From Epiperipatus broadwayi (lineage: Eukaryota; Onychophora; Udeonychophora; Euonychophora; Peripatidae): a stretch of DNA of 64,000 nucleotides. The position numbers were made by a program, and so were the translations under genes. This document shows positions 60,686 to 64,000 of the stretch, piece by piece (position 1 is the first letter of the stretch; each line of letters opens with the position of its first letter). The notes under the pieces were generated by a model, which saw only the letters and a list, made by a program, of their open reading frames with translations, did not search any database and had not been told where the DNA came from. The stretch is taken from NCBI GenBank assembly GCA_028023455.1, contig JAQFVV010012418.1:11074563-11138562 (forward strand), given 5' to 3'.

Positions 60686-63510
60686 ACCACCCTTTCTAAT
60701 AATTTTATACTCCTCCCTATTTTTTTGCTTGAATTTGATCACTGATTAAACCTGTCATTAAGTATTTGCTCTTACATATATATTATCTAATGATCATGAT
60801 AATAGCTCTTAACAAGCTTTTCAGAATATTTTTATCATCAGACCAGTTATAGCTTCTGGTTTTCGTCCATGAGGCACTAGGATATTCTAGCATTATATTT
60901 AAATTACCAGGTTAAGCCCAGCATTTTATCTAATGATTAACTATTAAGTAGAAAATCTAAAATTTTCAGACATCCATATGTCTTCAAATCCAGCTATTTA
61001 ATTTAAATATCCATATGGGACTGAACCAAGTTCAGATACACTGTATATTAATAGCTTTAGCAATATAAAATAAAGAAAAGCCTTAAGAGCAAAAAATATA
61101 ATTGCAAACAAATCAAGTCATATGTCACATAATGTACTTTCTCAAACTTGTATTACAAATGTTGTCAAATAAGCTTTCTGGAATAACCCTATTCTCAGAC
61201 TTGTTACTGGCTTCTGGATTTCTTCAGTGACCAATAGGGAATGATTTTTATCTACTTTTAACACCTTGTAAAAAATGTTATTATAAATATATAACCAAAG
61301 ATATAAGTTGTATAATCCTCAAGATGCACATTTCATGCTGAACCAACACTCATCAGTTGGGCCAGATCACATCCAGTTACATATATTTTTATCATTGTTC
61401 ACTATACGCAGATAGCCAGTTTAATTGATAAGTGTCAAATGTACTGCCTTTTCAACATTGACATTAACAATTTTTATTAGTCATTCATTAGAGATTATTC
61501 ATTTAATAAGCAAAAATGTTGTATTGTAATTTTCACTACACCACTCATGCAAGGTAGGGAATTGTTTTTATCCACTTATTACTACAATGACAGTTTTAAT
61601 CAGTCATTAAATCAGGTAAAAATAGAAAAAGGAGAAATATAAAATTGTTCAGAAAGAAAGAGATCTAGAACATAGTTTATTTGATCACAAATATAATCTT
61701 AATTACACTTAATGATAGTAATCAAAAACTAAACTGATTAAATTACCCCGAATTAGAAATTAAAAACAGACATGTAGTTTGATAAATAATCATTTTTAAA
61801 ACTTTGCTCATCTGAGCCATAAATGGACAATATAAAGATTGATTTTATTTTTCAATTTGACTTAAGATTTTAATTTGGCAAAAAAAACCAACTTAGAAAT
61901 GTAACAAATTAGGATTTTTGTATTTCTAGAAGTTAAAAAATAAACTTCATTAAACATATATAACATATTGAAAGTAGATTAATAAATAATCATTTTTAAG
62001 ACTGTCATTATTTTGATAATACACCTAAATTTGTACAAAGCAGGGTGGTTTATAAATATAAATCACTTGATATCAACCAAAGCTATAATATTGGTCACAA
62101 ATTTTTTTCTGAAATATATGCAGAAGCAATTTTTTTTAAAAAAAAAAAACATATCTTTTTATTTAAAGAAAGTGGCTAATGTATAGAGTTAATTAAAATT
62201 AAAAATATAAATTAATATTCATTTTGCAAATTTTTTATTTTTTTTATTTTTTTAGAAGAACAACAATTATTAATAATAAAGTATCACTAAACATTAAAAA
62301 TAATCAAATGTTTTGTTACTCTAAAGGGTATATATAAGGCATTCAAGCAATTAAAGAGAGAGGGTTCATCTTTGCTTCAGGGATATTACGCTCTTAAAGC
62401 GTCATTCGATCGTAGAATTAAATTAAGAAGAGCTTTTTGATAAAATGTACTTACTATTTTTTTTTTCACTGTTTTAAAATAATATAAATATTATGAAAAA
62501 AAGTTTTAAAACAAAAACATCAAAATAGATGAATTAAAATATGACTAACGTATAAATATCTACAATGATTTTAATATTGTCTTTTTGAAAAATTAAGACC
62601 AGACACTTTATAAAATGATTTGTTGTTAAAAAAATTTGATGATATACTTTTTAGATTAAGCCTAAAACGAGTAATAAAAAAGTATTAATGTAAAAGTAAA
62701 TTTTGAAAAAAAGTAATAAAAAAAATGCTTTTCCATTTATCAAATTAAACTCTTCAACCAATTTTCATTTAAGTTTTCTCGAAATTAAAGTTCTCAAAAA
62801 TATCAAACTATTGGCCGAGAATTAATGCCGAAGAAGATAATCTTCACAGATTAGAAAAATAATTGGAAATAAACATTTATAACTTCTTTATATTGTTTCT
62901 TAGTTAAAAGCAATTTGATAATTATTTAATGACTAATAAAAATGATTTACAATATTAATTAAACTTTTTTTCAAAACCCTAAATGCTTTGAGTCTTGTGC
63001 ACCCTCTGTTTCTTCTACTCTTTCTTATATATTTTTATATTATTATTCATTTTTTAATTATAATTTTACAGAAATTTCACACATTCGATTTTTCTAACTG
63101 GATTACTTTATATATATATTAATATTTCTTTTTTTCTTTATATAATACTTTGTTTTAGTTGAAAAATTGCTACTTAATACTGTTTTGCGTTTAAGCTATC
63201 GATGTAGCAGTTCTAAGTGAAATGTCAATTATCTGTTTATTAATTTGGTTTAAACTCATTAACATCTCTTAATATTTAAAGTTATTTTTAATTCTTAACT
63301 TAAATTCGTTGTAGAATTTATTAATAAGACATTTTATATCTTTTGTTTTGTATTAATTTATATCTTACATATAGTTAATTGCGGTCAATTTGTCTATTGT
63401 ATTTATTAAATACCCAATTTTTGTTACTTAAAATATACATTTTGGATACTTTATGTCTTCACTTGAATGATTCTATACATATAACGTCATTAGTTTTTTT
63501 TCTTTTTCAT
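60686..63510. other. AT-rich non-coding stretch
   Basis: No gene, microsatellite of note or transposon end recognised. Confidence 0.4.
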
Positions 63511-63604
63511 GTGTCAAAGCATCGGCCCGAAAGCAAACCCGCGAACCCGAGACAACTGCTTGTAAGGCGGCTGTGCTGACCACTCGGCCACCAACGCTTG
63601 ACAC
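63511..63604 (-). tRNA. tRNA-like sequence (pseudo-tRNA or SINE head)
   Basis: On the minus strand, TGGCCGAGTGGTCA fits an RNA polymerase III box A / D-arm, and GGTTCGCGGGT is a degenerate box B. An acceptor-like helix AGCGTTG / CGATGCT closes the structure. The pairing continues outward as GTGTCAA... / ...TTGACAC, giving about 14 bp in all, much longer than a 7-bp acceptor stem. The anticodon loop CTTACAA would read UAC (Val), but the stem is mismatched and the T-stem does not pair. A functional tRNA is therefore unlikely. Confidence 0.5.
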
Positions 63605-64000
63605 TTCATTAGATATTTCTTATAAAAGAATTCACAAGTATAATTTTTTTTCTCAATAAAAATTCCATAAGTTTATTTTTTTCTCATTTATTTTCTGTAA
63701 ATTTATTCTCATCATTTATATATTTTAGTTGTTTTACAAATTTAACCTTTGGTCAGATCAAAAATATTTTATATATCTAACTGAAAATTATTTAATTTTT
63801 TTTATTAGAATTATAATCATTTGAGAGAAAAACAGAATTATCTTCATTTGAATTGAACAACTGATCTTACTGCTCTATTTAATATTCTAATAATTATTAG
63901 ACTATTGTTTTATTTTTTAATTATAATTAATATCGTTCTTATGCCACAGTAGTCATATGTTATATAACTTTTGCCCTTTATTGTAATTCACAGAAATTTA
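63605..64000. other. AT-rich non-coding stretch at window end
   Basis: Nothing recognised. Confidence 0.4.

Noticed and set aside
60820-60845. Minus-strand CTGATGA followed by GAAA, a possible hammerhead
   Set aside because: The intervening 12 bases cannot form stem II, and no sequence after GAAA pairs with the flank before CTGATGA. Core words alone occur by chance in AT-rich DNA.

Overview
The window is AT-rich animal nuclear DNA. It holds long ATT, ATCT and AT microsatellites, many decayed transposable elements and very little host coding sequence. The only host gene I can support is on the + strand: two exons (27312-27437 and 52852-52952) encoding most of the extracellular hormone-receptor domain (HRM) of a secretin-family (class B1) GPCR. 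The spelling is closest to CRF / diuretic-hormone-44 receptors. The exons are separated by an intron of about 25.4 kb that is mostly retroelements. Repeat style and gene type suggest a mollusc, perhaps a cephalopod; this is inference, not proof.

Layout. 1-6 kb: AT-rich sequence with an old tandem duplication. 6.07-9.24 kb: a decayed Penelope-like retroelement (- strand) split by an 888-bp TA-flanked inverted-repeat DNA transposon. 11.3-11.9 and 14.2-14.6 kb: microsatellites. 15.5-19.1 kb: a 405-bp tandem repeat, about 5.3 units in one orientation and then about 3.6 inverted. 23.85-27.0 kb: an RTE-like LINE relic (+). 27.3 kb: GPCR exon. 28.8-29.0 kb: a perfect 103-bp-arm hairpin. 29.7-42.05 kb: a gag-only LTR retrotransposon arranged LTR-internal-LTR-internal-LTR (- strand). 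43.66-50.88 kb: a full-length but inactivated Ty3/Gypsy element (- strand). 52.9 kb: next GPCR exon. 56.05-59.3 kb: a second RTE-like relic (-). 59.65-60.68 kb: a deleted hAT transposon. 63.5 kb: a tRNA-like element.

The main discovery candidate is the 405-bp array. Every complete unit carries a hammerhead ribozyme motif (nine copies). It has an invariant core (CTGATGA, GAAA, ATC at the cleavage site), a two-part stem I that pairs perfectly in most copies, and a minimal 3-bp stem III. This is the architecture of type I hammerheads in metazoan retrozymes, which are small non-coding retroelements that give circular RNAs. A Penelope-like element, the class suspected of mobilising animal retrozymes and known to carry hammerheads, lies 6 kb away.

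The second candidate is the gag-only LTR element. Its Gag core has the same spacing of landmark residues as the Gag of the nearby Gypsy element, so it may be a non-autonomous partner of a Gypsy lineage. No other gene in the window appears to work with the receptor; the rest is its intronic and flanking repeat load.
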